Of a DNA stretch of 64,000 nucleotides, positions 8,752-17,091 are shown piece by piece. Origin of the DNA: Methylobacterium sp. PvR107 (lineage in GTDB: Bacteria; Pseudomonadota; Alphaproteobacteria; Rhizobiales; Beijerinckiaceae); the NCBI RefSeq assembly GCF_017833295.1, contig NZ_JAFIBW010000001.1, positions 2,618,001 through 2,682,000 on the forward strand, written 5' to 3'. Made by a program: the position numbers and the translations under genes. Every line of letters starts with the position of its first letter. Within the stretch, counting starts at the first letter, position 1. The notes below the pieces were generated by a model. The model was not told the DNA's origin. It searched no databases and saw nothing but the letters and a program-made list of their open reading frames with translations.

Positions 8752-10185
8752 CTACCAGATCCAGAACAGCAGCACCCAGTTGGCCACCGACAGCGCGGCC
8801 GCGCCGGCGATGCAGGCCGAGGCTGCGACCCGGCGGAGTCCGCCGGCGCTGAGGCCGGCCACGCGCCAGGCGAGCCAGACGCTCCAGAGGCTCGCGCCGG
8901 CGAGCAGGCCGGCACGGATCTCCGCCACGTAAGGGATCACGATGCCGTCGCCGCGCAGGAACGTGACGGTGAGCGCCGAGAGCCCCAGGAAGACGCCGCA
9001 ACCCGCGACCGGGATCAGCGTCTGGGTCAGGTGATGGAATCGCCGGAGCGACCAGCCGCCGAGGATGCGGCTTGCGAGCGCCACCATCGCCGACAGCGCG
9101 ACCCCGAGGATCAGCGTCGCGGCGCCGATATAGGCCAGAAGCAGCGCGCCATCGAGGAGGGTCATCACGTCGTTGCGGTCGGGATAATTCGTGAGCACGA
9201 ACCAGGGCGCGGAATGCTCCAGCGGCCACGTCGTCCCGTTCTCGATGAGCCACGTGGCCGCCGATTGCTTGGCATCGACGTACCAGGGGCTCGCCGACCA
9301 CTGGAACGCGCCCACCGCCAGCGCAAGCATGCCGAACAGGATCAGCATCGTCTGATCGAGGCTGGGCTCCTGGCCGGCCACGTGGACGATCTCGTGGTTC
9401 GGCGAGCGCAGGGCGAGGTGCACCGCGCCGCGATGGTTGCTGCAGCGGCCGCACATGTGGCAGGCCCCGGCCCCGCGCATCGCCTTCACGGGCACGAGCG
9501 GCGCGCAGTTGAAGGCCTCCGAACCCCGGGCGGGCTTCGGCGAGGCCGCCCAGGCGGCGCGGTCGACCTGGAAGCTCACGGGGGCGAGCTTCGACAGCAC
9601 CGCGAACACGCCGTTCACCGGACACAGATAGCGGCACCAGACCCGCTTGTTGCGCCCGTAGAGCAGGCCGACCGCGATTGCCGCGAGGGTCGAGCCGCCG
9701 AGCACTGCGAGAACCGGCTTCGGATAGCCGTACACGCTGGTCATCTGCCCGTAGACCGTGGTGCCGGCGAACGCCAGGAATGGCCAGCCCTGCCACGTGA
9801 TCCAGCGCGGCACCGCATAGCCGCGGCTCCAGCGGCTCGCGAACTCGCTGAGCGCCCCCTCGGGGCAGAGCACGCCGCACCACGCCCGGCCGACCAGCAC
9901 CATGCTCACCAGCACGAAGGGCCACCAGATTCCCCAGAAGGCGAATTGCGCGGCGAGCGTCAGGTTGGTCCAGATGTGGGCGGCGTTGCCGGGCAGCGGC
10001 AGCAGTGCCGGGACGATCACCAGCACCGCGTAGACGCCGACGATCAGCCACTGGATGGCCCGGATGATCCAGCCGTGACGGCGCAGCCCGTCACCGAACC
10101 GGGCGAGCCGCGCGTCGAGCACCGCCCGCCGCGACGCGACGCGGGGCAGCGTGAGGGAGCCTGGCGCTGCCGTTGACGCGCTCAT
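8752..10185 (-). CDS. ftrD: FtrD-like membrane ferredoxin (4Fe-4S) protein
   Basis: Polytopic membrane protein with NapH-like iron-sulfur motifs, 477 residues. Cysteine motifs WCGVLCPEG, WCRYLCPVN and CHMCGRC lie in the first 60 percent, and several further membrane helices follow in the C-terminal part. In Ftr iron-uptake systems this component is thought to supply or accept electrons during ferrous iron handling. The start overlaps the ftrB stop by 4 nt (ATGA-type), so translation is probably coupled. In the described ftrABCD systems the permease comes before this gene; here ftrD comes before ftrC. Confidence 0.88.
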   Translation of the reverse strand: MSASTAAPGSLTLPRVASRRAVLDARLARFGDGLRRHGWIIRAIQWLIVGVYAVLVIVPALLPLPGNAAHIWTNLTLAAQFAFWGIWWPFVLVSMVLVGRAWCGVLCPEGALSEFASRWSRGYAVPRWITWQGWPFLAFAGTTVYGQMTSVYGYPKPVLAVLGGSTLAAIAVGLLYGRNKRVWCRYLCPVNGVFAVLSKLAPVSFQVDRAAWAASPKPARGSEAFNCAPLVPVKAMRGAGACHMCGRCSNHRGAVHLALRSPNHEIVHVAGQEPSLDQTMLILFGMLALAVGAFQWSASPWYVDAKQSAATWLIENGTTWPLEHSAPWFVLTNYPDRNDVMTLLDGALLLAYIGAATLILGVALSAMVALASRILGGWSLRRFHHLTQTLIPVAGCGVFLGLSALTVTFLRGDGIVIPYVAEIRAGLLAGASLWSVWLAWRVAGLSAGGLRRVAASACIAGAAALSVANWVLLFWIW

Positions 10186-10526
10186 TTGGCCACCAGGGTC
10201 GCCTTCGCCTCCGGGTGGAAGTCGTCGAACACCTGGTAGGTCCCGGCGTCGAGCGTGCGGAACACGATCGCCGAGGTCGATCCCGCGGCCAGCGCCTTCT
10301 CGCGCTTCAGCTCCGTGCTCTCGAACTCCGCCGGCGACTGGCCGGTATTCGAGATCTCCAGCTTGAACCGGGTGTTGGCCGGCACCTCGATGACCGCCGG
10401 GAGGATCACCCCGTCGCGCATCTCGACCTTGATCACCGGCAGGTCGTCCGCGCGCGCGGGCGCCGCTGCGGCAGCGGCGAGCAGCAGGACGGCGAATCGG
10501 ACGTGACGGAACAGACGGGACGGCAC
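10182..10526 (-). CDS. ftrB: periplasmic cupredoxin-like iron uptake protein (FtrB)
   Basis: Small exported cupredoxin-domain protein. I choose the GTG at 10526 (114 residues) because CCGGAG lies just upstream with 6 nt spacing and the protein then begins with a standard signal peptide ending ARA-DD. The longer frame from 10568 would overlap ftrA by 26 nt and put 14 hydrophilic residues before the signal peptide. The mature part (LPVIKVEMRDGVILPAVIEV, then FRTLDAGTYQVFDDFHP) fits the cupredoxin_1-type domain found with FTR1 permeases, where it binds copper or iron and oxidises Fe(II). Gene order supports the call. Confidence 0.88.
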   Translation of the reverse strand: MPSRLFRHVRFAVLLLAAAAAAPARADDLPVIKVEMRDGVILPAVIEVPANTRFKLEISNTGQSPAEFESTELKREKALAAGSTSAIVFRTLDAGTYQVFDDFHPEAKATLVAK

Positions 10527-10542
10527 AGACAACTCCGGATTC

Positions 10543-11115
10543 TCAGTAGGCGCCCTTCTTGCCGACACCGGCGAAGGTGAAGTCCTGGGTCACGTCGAAG
10601 GGCTCGAACCACGGACCGACCCCGGTCTCCTTGTCGACGTGACGACCGAAATGACTGTCCTTGCCGGGCGGCGCCACCGTGACCGTGAGACGGTAGCGGC
10701 CGGGGCCGAACAGCTTGACGTTATCGCCGTAATGCGGCCCGTCATTGGCCACCATCGGCATCAGCATGCCGGAGACCTTCTGGTCCGTGGGCTTGTCGCC
10801 ATCGAGCTTCACCGCCTCGAAGCGCACCGCGAGCGCCGGCACCCAGTCGCCCTCCGCGAAGCCGTTGCGGTTGTCCTTCGCGGCCCGGATATCCGTCTCG
10901 AGATGGATGTCCGACTGCGCGGCCTCGCGCATCATGCCGGGCGGATCCATCTCGATCGGCTGCAGGTAGACCGCGGCGACCTCCAGCCCGTTCCGGGTTA
11001 CGTGCGGTCCGATCGGCACCTCCTTGGCCACGGCAACGCCCGTGACCGCGAGAAGGGAGGCCGCGGCGAATCCGCGGAGGGTCAGGACGACGTTCGAAGC
11101 GCGCATGCCTCGCAC
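10543..11115 (-). CDS. ftrA: periplasmic P19/Tp34-family iron-binding protein (FtrA)
   Basis: Exported iron-binding protein, 190 residues, of the P19/Tp34 family. It starts with GTG at 11115 after a GAGGG ribosome site at 5-nt spacing; the ATG at 11106 is too close to its nearest purine run. A signal peptide ends near residue 30 (AVAK-EV). Typical features follow: GLEVAAVYLQPIEMDPPG, SDIHLETDIRA, a Met-rich GMLMPMVANDGPHYGDN segment and a His-containing HFGRHVDKETG segment. It is first in the ftrA-B-D-C operon, so its upstream region probably carries the iron-responsive control. Confidence 0.9.
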   Translation of the reverse strand: MRGMRASNVVLTLRGFAAASLLAVTGVAVAKEVPIGPHVTRNGLEVAAVYLQPIEMDPPGMMREAAQSDIHLETDIRAAKDNRNGFAEGDWVPALAVRFEAVKLDGDKPTDQKVSGMLMPMVANDGPHYGDNVKLFGPGRYRLTVTVAPPGKDSHFGRHVDKETGVGPWFEPFDVTQDFTFAGVGKKGAY

Positions 11116-11453
11116 ATAAGCCCTCGTGCGCGAAGTTCAAACAGGAATCGCAGCAGAATCAAATAATAACAATTCTAATCTAAGACGCTTTCGAAGGCGC
11201 ACGCTGTATTCCCTGGTCTTTCGTCGGGATCACGGGAAGTCTCAGCGATTCGCACGAAGAGGTTCAACGTGCCGCACCCGCTCGGATCTTGACCAACAAA
11301 CGGAATTGGGGATCGTCACCGCAATGCCACGCTGGGAAGCGAGAATGCGTTCCGGCGCGGGAAAACGCGAGCCGCCAGGGTACGACCGCGGATCACGGCT
11401 TGCACGAGGCCGCACGCCGATTTAGCAAGTGCTATATTCCTGTTGCGAATCTC
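11116..11453. other. divergent control region between ftrA and the porin gene
   Basis: A 338-nt gene-free region that must contain the ftr operon promoter (minus) and the porin promoter (plus). A marked AT-rich island lies at 11158-11185 (AAATAATAACAATTCTAATC and flanks), about 45-70 nt upstream of ftrA, where an iron regulator such as Irr, RirA or Fur would be expected. It is not a clean match to any consensus I know. On the plus strand a TATATT box at 11433-11438 lies close to the porin ATG, without a clear -35. Confidence 0.4.
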
Positions 11454-13577
11454 ATGACGATCCCCTCCGTGCACCTGGCCAGCGCCGCAGCGCTCGTGCT
11501 GACCTTGCCGCTTCTCACACGTGAGGCGGCGGCGGCGGACCTCGCCGCACAGCGCCCGCCCGCGGAGGCGGCCAGCTACGCCGACTGGTCGGGGGGCTAT
11601 CTCGGTCTCGAGGGCAGCGCGGGCGGATCTTACGGCGCCTACAGCTTCGGCCCGACCACGATCGGCGGCCGCTCCATCCCTCCCTTCAAGAGCGGCGACT
11701 CCACAGGCCGCAGCGATCAGGGTCGCGATGCCACCACCGCGGTCGGCGGCGCCTTCGGCGGCTGGAACTGGCAGACCGGACCGTGGGTCTACGGCGTCGA
11801 GGCCAGCCTCGATGTGGCGAACCTGAAGCGGCCCGTCCCGTCGACCATCGCGGGCTTCGGCTTCGGGGGCGTGGATCCGGCCTTCAACATCGTACGCGCC
11901 AAGACCGACCTGTACGGGAGCCTGCGGGCGCGGATCGGCTACAGCTTCGGCCGCTACCTGATCTATGGAAGCTTCGGGCTCACGGGCGCCAACGCCCGCG
12001 TCCTGGCAGACTATCCGGAACTCGACACGGGCGGCCGGAGCACGGCCCGGCGGGACCTCGGCTATGTCGGCTTCACCCTGGGCGCGGGCGTGCAATACGC
12101 CATCTCCGACACGCTCGCCCTGGGCATCGACTACCGCTACATCGACCTCGGCGGCAGCCGGCGCTTCCCGCTGGGCACGATACCGGGGGAGAGCGGCGGA
12201 CCGGTGACGAGCCGGGCGAGCTTCACCTCGAATCAGATGTTCGCGCGGCTGATGTGGTTCCCGGACGGGCTGAGGGTGCCGCCGGACCCCGACGAGACCG
12301 CCCCGCACGATCCCGACAACGGCGACACCGGCCGCTTCTCGCTGCACGGGCAGACCACCCTGATCGCGCAGGGCGTGCCGGGCTTCCGCTCGCCCTACGC
12401 GGGTGCGCAGAGCCTGGTCCCGCATCAGGCCCGGCAGACCACCACGGCCACGATCTTCCTCGGGCTGAAGCTCTCCGACAGCACCGAGGTCTACTACAAC
12501 CCCGAATTCAGCCAGGGCTTCGGCCTGTCCCGGACGCTGGGCGTCGCCGGCTTCGTCAACGGCGAGGCGCAGAAGGCCGGCGCCCCATTCCCGAAGCTGC
12601 GCTCGAACCGCTACTACGTGAAGCAGACCTTCGGGCTCGGCGGCGAGACCGTGGAGGTGCCGGACGGCCCGAACCAGGTCGCCACCCGCTACGATTCGGA
12701 GCGGATCACGCTGATCGCCGGCAAGTTCGCGCTGGGCGACTTCTTCGACGGCAACATCTACGCGCACGATCCCCGCGTCGATTTCTTCAACTGGTCGCTC
12801 TGGGGCTCCTCGGCCTGGGACTTCCCGGCCAATCTCCCGGGCTTCACGCAAGGGGTTTACGCCGAGTACAACCGGCCCGAATTCGCGATCCGCGCCGCCT
12901 ACACGCAGGTGCCCAAGGAGCCGTCGAGCGACGTGCTCGACCCGCGCGTGTTCCGCCGCGCCGGCCTGAACGCCGAGTTCGAGCAGCGCTACGTGCTCCC
13001 GTGGCTGGAGCAGCCGGGCAAGCTGCGCTTCGGGCTGTTCTCGAATGTTGGCGTCTCGGCCAACAACCGGGAGGTGGTGACGCTGACGCAGCTGGGCGCC
13101 TTCGACGATATCAACGACGCGGTGGGGGCAACCCGGCGCCCCCGGCGCAAGACCGGCGGCTACATCAACCTGGAGCAGGCCCTCACGCCGGAACTCGGCC
13201 TGTTCGCCCGGGCCAGCCTGAACGACGGGCGCACGGAGAACATCTCCTTCACCGACATCGACCAGAGCTTTTCCGGCGGCCTGTCGCTGAAGGGCAAGGC
13301 CTGGGACCGGCCGGACGACACGGTCGGGATCGGCGCGGCGATGAACGGGCTCTCGCCCTCGCACCGGGCCGCCTTCGCGGCGGGCTATTACGGGCTGCTG
13401 ATCGGCGACGGCCGGCTGAACTACGGCACCGAGCGGGCGCTGGAGACCTACTACGCCCTGAACCTCACCAAGTTCGTGACCCTGACCTTCGACTATCAGT
13501 TCATCGGGAATCCCGGCTACAACCGCGACCGCGGGCCGGCGCATTTCTTCGCCTCGCGGCTCCACGCGGATTTCTGA
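11454..13577 (+). CDS. two-barrel outer membrane porin: Omp31-like domain fused to OprB carbohydrate porin
   Basis: A 707-residue outer membrane protein from the ATG at 11454, chosen because a clean signal peptide follows (LASAAALVLTLPLLTREAAAADL). Residues about 40-280 look like an Omp31/OmpA-type eight-stranded barrel: YADWSGGYLGLEGS, VGGAFGGWNWQTGPWVYGVEA, GYSFGRYLIYGSFGLTGA and a LGIDYRYIDLG strand. After a Pro/Asp-rich linker, residues about 300-707 match OprB-type carbohydrate-selective porins: RFSLHGQTTLIAQG, TEVYYNPEFSQGFG, ALETYYALNLTKFVTLTFDYQFI and a C-terminal Phe (HADF). It probably lets sugars or other small solutes across the outer membrane. The fused layout is the unusual point. 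Confidence 0.87.
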   Translation: MTIPSVHLASAAALVLTLPLLTREAAAADLAAQRPPAEAASYADWSGGYLGLEGSAGGSYGAYSFGPTTIGGRSIPPFKSGDSTGRSDQGRDATTAVGGAFGGWNWQTGPWVYGVEASLDVANLKRPVPSTIAGFGFGGVDPAFNIVRAKTDLYGSLRARIGYSFGRYLIYGSFGLTGANARVLADYPELDTGGRSTARRDLGYVGFTLGAGVQYAISDTLALGIDYRYIDLGGSRRFPLGTIPGESGGPVTSRASFTSNQMFARLMWFPDGLRVPPDPDETAPHDPDNGDTGRFSLHGQTTLIAQGVPGFRSPYAGAQSLVPHQARQTTTATIFLGLKLSDSTEVYYNPEFSQGFGLSRTLGVAGFVNGEAQKAGAPFPKLRSNRYYVKQTFGLGGETVEVPDGPNQVATRYDSERITLIAGKFALGDFFDGNIYAHDPRVDFFNWSLWGSSAWDFPANLPGFTQGVYAEYNRPEFAIRAAYTQVPKEPSSDVLDPRVFRRAGLNAEFEQRYVLPWLEQPGKLRFGLFSNVGVSANNREVVTLTQLGAFDDINDAVGATRRPRRKTGGYINLEQALTPELGLFARASLNDGRTENISFTDIDQSFSGGLSLKGKAWDRPDDTVGIGAAMNGLSPSHRAAFAAGYYGLLIGDGRLNYGTERALETYYALNLTKFVTLTFDYQFIGNPGYNRDRGPAHFFASRLHADF

Positions 13578-13588
13578 TCGCGATCCGG

Positions 13589-14320
13589 TCAGTCCGCCGC
13601 CTCGCTCACCGTCGGTCCGAAGATATCCTCGAAGGCGGCCCGCAGCTGCATGTCGACCTCGGCCATGCTCACCGGCAGGCCGAGATCCACGAGGCTCGTC
13701 ACCCCGTGCTCCCGCACGCCGCAGGGGACGATCCCATCGAAATGCGACAGGTCGGGTTCGACATTCAGGCTGATGCCGTGGAAGCTGACCCAGCGGCGGA
13801 CCCGGATGCCGATCGCCGCGATCTTGTCCTCGACGCCGGGTCCCTTCTCGGGACGGCGCACCCAGACGCCGACCCGGTCCTCCCGGCGCTCGGCGCGGAC
13901 ATTGAAGGCGGCGAGTGTCTCGATCAGCCACGCCTCCAGGCTCGCCACGTAGGCGCGCAGGTCGCGGCTGCGCCGGTCGAGGTCGAGCATCACGTAGGCG
14001 ACCCGCTGACCCGGGCCGTGATAGGTGTACTGCCCGCCGCGCCCGGTGGCATGAACCGGGAAACGGTCCGGCGCCACGAGATCCTCGGACCGCGCCGAGG
14101 TGCCGGCGGTGTAGAGCGGCGGATGCTCCAGCAGCCAGACGCATTCCGGCGCCGCGCCGCTTGCGATCGCCTCCGCCCGCGCCTCCATCCAGGCGAGCGC
14201 CGGCGCGTAGTCCACGGGCGCGTCGCTCACACGCCAGCCCACCGGCCCGGCGACCGGATCGGGGCCGGGTCGCTTGGGGAAGGCGTGCGGACGGACCGTG
14301 AGGCGCGGCGCGTTTACCAA
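13589..14320 (-). CDS. lipB: lipoyl(octanoyl) transferase LipB
   Basis: Octanoyl-ACP:protein transferase, first step of lipoate attachment to 2-oxoacid dehydrogenases and GcvH. The 243-residue protein carries the signature segments [33 protein letters not shown], the catalytic Lys in [19 protein letters not shown], and the catalytic Cys in GIVPCG. Length and motifs are normal for alphaproteobacterial LipB. It is convergent with the porin (11 nt between stops) and divergent from fliN. The first 25 residues are not clearly conserved, so the start could lie slightly downstream. Confidence 0.95.
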   Translation of the reverse strand: MVNAPRLTVRPHAFPKRPGPDPVAGPVGWRVSDAPVDYAPALAWMEARAEAIASGAAPECVWLLEHPPLYTAGTSARSEDLVAPDRFPVHATGRGGQYTYHGPGQRVAYVMLDLDRRSRDLRAYVASLEAWLIETLAAFNVRAERREDRVGVWVRRPEKGPGVEDKIAAIGIRVRRWVSFHGISLNVEPDLSHFDGIVPCGVREHGVTSLVDLGLPVSMAEVDMQLRAAFEDIFGPTVSEAAD

Positions 14321-14408
14321 GAGTTCACCATCCTGCGTCGATGGTCGAAGCCTTCAACATTCGCGGCCGGCGCTGGCAAGGTCCGGCCGCGAGACGGGAT
14401 GGCGGGCT

Positions 14409-14714
14409 GTGGCGGTCTTCGAGACCCTGAAGGTCGATCTGACGGTGGTGCTGGGCCGCGCGCGCATGCCGCTTCACATGCTGCTGCGCATGGGCCGCGG
14501 CGCCGTGATCGAGCTGGAGGCCAGCGACAGCGACATGGTCGAGATCCTGGCCAACGATCACCCGATCGCCCGCGGTCAGATCGTGGTGACCGGCGACCGC
14601 ATCTCCGTCGAGGTGACGGAACTGATCCGCAAGGCGGCCTCGATCGTCGAGCCCGGCATCAGCATCGGCGACGGCGCGGTCCCATTCCTGGAGGGCGGCT
14701 ACGATTCCCCGTGA
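14409..14714 (+). CDS. fliN: FliN/SpoA-domain flagellar motor switch protein
   Basis: A 101-residue protein that is nearly all SpoA (FliMN C-terminal) domain: LKVDLTVVLGRARMPLHMLLRMGRGAVIELE, NDHPIARGQIVVTGDRISVEVTE. This domain builds the C-ring of the flagellar motor. I use the GTG at 14409, since the open frame to the left overlaps lipB and is not conserved-looking. Compared with standard FliN the acidic N-terminal extension is absent. No other flagellar gene is nearby, so it is either a dispersed motor gene or a FliN paralogue. Confidence 0.82.
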   Translation: MAVFETLKVDLTVVLGRARMPLHMLLRMGRGAVIELEASDSDMVEILANDHPIARGQIVVTGDRISVEVTELIRKAASIVEPGISIGDGAVPFLEGGYDSP

Positions 14715-14835
14715 GCGGAGCGCTTGTCGGCGGCGGATCGATCTGTTATCCGCTGCGCCGCGCGACACGAAAGCGGCCTCGGGTTTTCTCGCGGGGCGCA
14801 ACGGTCGGGCAAGCGGACCGGGCTTCGGGTCCGAT

Positions 14836-14920
14836 GCGGCCATGGCGGAATTGGTAGACGCGCTAGCTTGAGGTGCTAGTCCCGCGAGGGGTGGAGGTTC
14901 GAGTCCTCTTGGCCGCACCA
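14836..14920 (+). tRNA. tRNA-Leu (anticodon GAG)
   Basis: A complete 85-nt leucine tRNA. The 7-bp acceptor stem GCGGCCA/TGGCCGC, a class II D arm (GCGGAATTGGTAGACGC), an anticodon stem CTAGC/GCTAG around the loop TTGAGGT with anticodon GAG, a long variable arm, the T arm GGAGGTTCGAGTCCTCT and an encoded CCA end are all visible. It reads CUC/CUU leucine codons. The tRNA is transcribed towards the cyclase gene on the opposite strand. I see no integrase or repeated tRNA 3' end next to it. Confidence 0.98.
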
Positions 14921-14947
14921 ACCTCTTCTTGAAGTATGAGAAGAGGT
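14921..14947 (+). terminator. hairpin directly after tRNA-Leu
   Basis: A 9-bp perfect stem, ACCTCTTCT (14921-14929) with AGAAGAGGT (14939-14947), and a 9-nt loop, starts at the first base after the tRNA CCA. There is no T-run after it, so it is at best a weak or factor-dependent terminator, or a block to 3' exonucleases during tRNA maturation. Confidence 0.45.
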
Positions 14948-15099
14948 CAGGGGCGAAACATCGTGACGGAGGCGACCGGCTGTTGCGCAGCGGTCCCGTC
15001 AACGACGTCTCAGAATGATGTGATGGAGCGGTTCGGCCGGCGCGGCGACGTCGCGCGGCGGCCATGCGAGGCCGCCCAGGCCTTCGCGATCGCGTTCCT

Positions 15100-17091
15100 T
15101 CAATCCGTCGAGCCCTCGGGCAGGCCGGCCATGCGTGCCCCCTCCACGATATGTGCATATTCCTCCATGAACGTCGGGTTTCGTGAATAGTCGGCCTTGG
15201 CCAGCGTGTGCACCGTGTAGCCGGGCATGAGCTTGAGGACGTTGTCGATAGCGTCCTTGGCCTGTTCCTTGTGACCCAGCCAAGCATGCGCCACGGCCAG
15301 ATCGATATACGAGAAGTAATACGGCGTGTGCCCGACCGACCGGTTGCACCACTTGATCGCCTCGTCCCAATGCTTCAAATGTGTATGGGCGTGACAGATA
15401 TAATACTCCCACGCATTGAGGAGCGGGTCTTTCGGACTTAACCGGATTGCCTTCTCGACATGCCCGAAGGTCTTGTCGGCCTTTCCGTCCCAGAGATTGA
15501 TGATACCGGCAAGTGCGTGCGCGATCGCCATGTTCGGATCGTATTCGACGGCGACCGCGATCTCTCGCAGCCCCAGCTCGAAATCCTTCGTCGCCCGAAG
15601 AACCTCCGCCTTCACGTAATGGGCCATCGAACTTTGCGTGTTCGCCGCAATACCTTCATCCGCGAGCCGTAAGGCGAGCCGGGAATCGGCGGCGACATCT
15701 TTGCTGACCCTTGTGTTGACGGATTGCGCGATGGCTCTCGCAAGTCCGATCTTCGCTTGCGGGTTGTTGCTATCGATCTTCAAGCTCTGCTCGAACTTGC
15801 CGCGCGCCTCCAACGTATTTGCGGGCGTCCGCGGCCGGTTCATCGCGGCCCATCCGAGCATATTCAGGTCGGCGGCAGTCGGGTTGAGCGAGCCCTCCCG
15901 CAATATTCTCAGTCCTTCGGCCTGACTGAGCTGAATATCCAGCGAACGCGCGAGTCGCGCAACGAACTCGGCCTGGATCTCTCCCAGCCGACTCCGCTCG
16001 CCATCGAAGCGTTCGGCCCAAATGTGCGCGCCCGTCTCCGTCGAGATGAGCTGCGCGTTCAGGAGCACATGATCCCCGGTGCGCCGAACACTCCCTTCCA
16101 ACGCGTACCGGACACCCAGATCACGACCGACCTGCTTCACGTCGACGGCCTTGCCCTTGTAGGTGAAGGCCGTGTTGCGGGCGATCACGAAGCTGCCGGC
16201 AAGATGCGAGAGGTCGGTGGTCAGATCCTCGGTCAGCCCATCGGCGAAGAAATCCTGCTCCGGATCGTTGCTCAGGTTGGCGAACGGCAGCACCACGAGC
16301 GAGAGCGGCGGCAGCGGCTTCGGCGGCAGTCCGTTCTGGACCGCGAGCGTCTGCTCCGGCCTCGGCGCCGCCCTCGACCACAGGGACCAGACCGTGCCGC
16401 CCGCAAGGGCGAGGATCAGGCCGCCCGCGAGGCAAGCCGACGCGGCAACGCCGAGTCCCCGGCGTGGGCGCGCCGCCGCGGCAGGAGGCGAAAGCGGAAT
16501 CCCGCCGGTCGCGGCGGACGGCTCGTCCGCGTCGTCCTCCTCATCGTCGGGCGGCGCGAGGGTCCGGACGGCGTCCGCGGAGAGAGCGAACACGCCGATC
16601 GGACGCGCGATGTTTTTCAGGTCCAGCTTGCCCTTGTCCTCGAAGCGGTAGGGCACCTTGTCGCGCACCTGCTCGTGGACCGAGCGCGACACGCACAGCC
16701 CGCCGGGCTCGGACAAGGGCTCCAGGCGCGCCGCCACGTTGACGCCATCCCCGAACAGATCCCCGTCCGGCTGGGCGATCACGTCGCCGACATTGATCCC
16801 GAAGCGCAGCTTGAACCGCTTGTCATCCGGCAATGCGGGCTCGAACCCGGCCATCGCCCGTTGGATGTGGATCGCACAGGAGACAGCTCTCAAGGGGCTC
16901 GGGAACTCGACCAGCAGGCCGTCGCCCATCGACTTCACGATGCGCCCTTGTGCCGCCTTGATGGCCGGATCGGTGACTTCGCGACGGAGACCTTTGAGGC
17001 GTCGGATCGTCCCCGCTTCGTCGGCGCCCATCAGCCGGCTGTACCCGACGATATCGGCAACCACGATCGCCGCCAGACGCCTGACCATCAC
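15100..17091 (-). CDS. class III adenylate cyclase with TPR repeats
   Basis: A 663-residue signalling enzyme. Residues 1-185 are a class III nucleotide cyclase domain: VADIVGYSRLMG with the metal Asp, VKSMGDGLLVEFPS with the second metal Asp, and DGVNVAARLEPLSEPGG with the Asn/Arg pair of the transition state, so it should be active. A membrane helix lies at about residues 205-230, followed by a TolB/FlgO-like domain (PPLSLVVLPFANLSND, ADGLTEDLTTDLSHL) and TPR repeats to the C-terminus. This layout is common in rhizobia and relatives, where such genes are numerous. Codon use in the TPR part looks less GC-rich than in its neighbours. The signal it senses is unknown. Confidence 0.9.
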   Translation of the reverse strand: MMVRRLAAIVVADIVGYSRLMGADEAGTIRRLKGLRREVTDPAIKAAQGRIVKSMGDGLLVEFPSPLRAVSCAIHIQRAMAGFEPALPDDKRFKLRFGINVGDVIAQPDGDLFGDGVNVAARLEPLSEPGGLCVSRSVHEQVRDKVPYRFEDKGKLDLKNIARPIGVFALSADAVRTLAPPDDEEDDADEPSAATGGIPLSPPAAAARPRRGLGVAASACLAGGLILALAGGTVWSLWSRAAPRPEQTLAVQNGLPPKPLPPLSLVVLPFANLSNDPEQDFFADGLTEDLTTDLSHLAGSFVIARNTAFTYKGKAVDVKQVGRDLGVRYALEGSVRRTGDHVLLNAQLISTETGAHIWAERFDGERSRLGEIQAEFVARLARSLDIQLSQAEGLRILREGSLNPTAADLNMLGWAAMNRPRTPANTLEARGKFEQSLKIDSNNPQAKIGLARAIAQSVNTRVSKDVAADSRLALRLADEGIAANTQSSMAHYVKAEVLRATKDFELGLREIAVAVEYDPNMAIAHALAGIINLWDGKADKTFGHVEKAIRLSPKDPLLNAWEYYICHAHTHLKHWDEAIKWCNRSVGHTPYYFSYIDLAVAHAWLGHKEQAKDAIDNVLKLMPGYTVHTLAKADYSRNPTFMEEYAHIVEGARMAGLPEGSTD

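Noticed and set aside
11783..14857. 1024-codon plus-strand frame overlapping the porin, lipB and fliN
   Set aside because: Shadow frame; the porin and lipB are certain and the translation is Arg/Gly/Ala-rich low complexity.
14325..15287. Minus-strand open frame of 320 codons across tRNA-Leu
   Set aside because: It reads antisense through the tRNA (giving the familiar RPRGLEPPPL artefact), covers intergenic DNA and overlaps fliN. No ribosome site or family.
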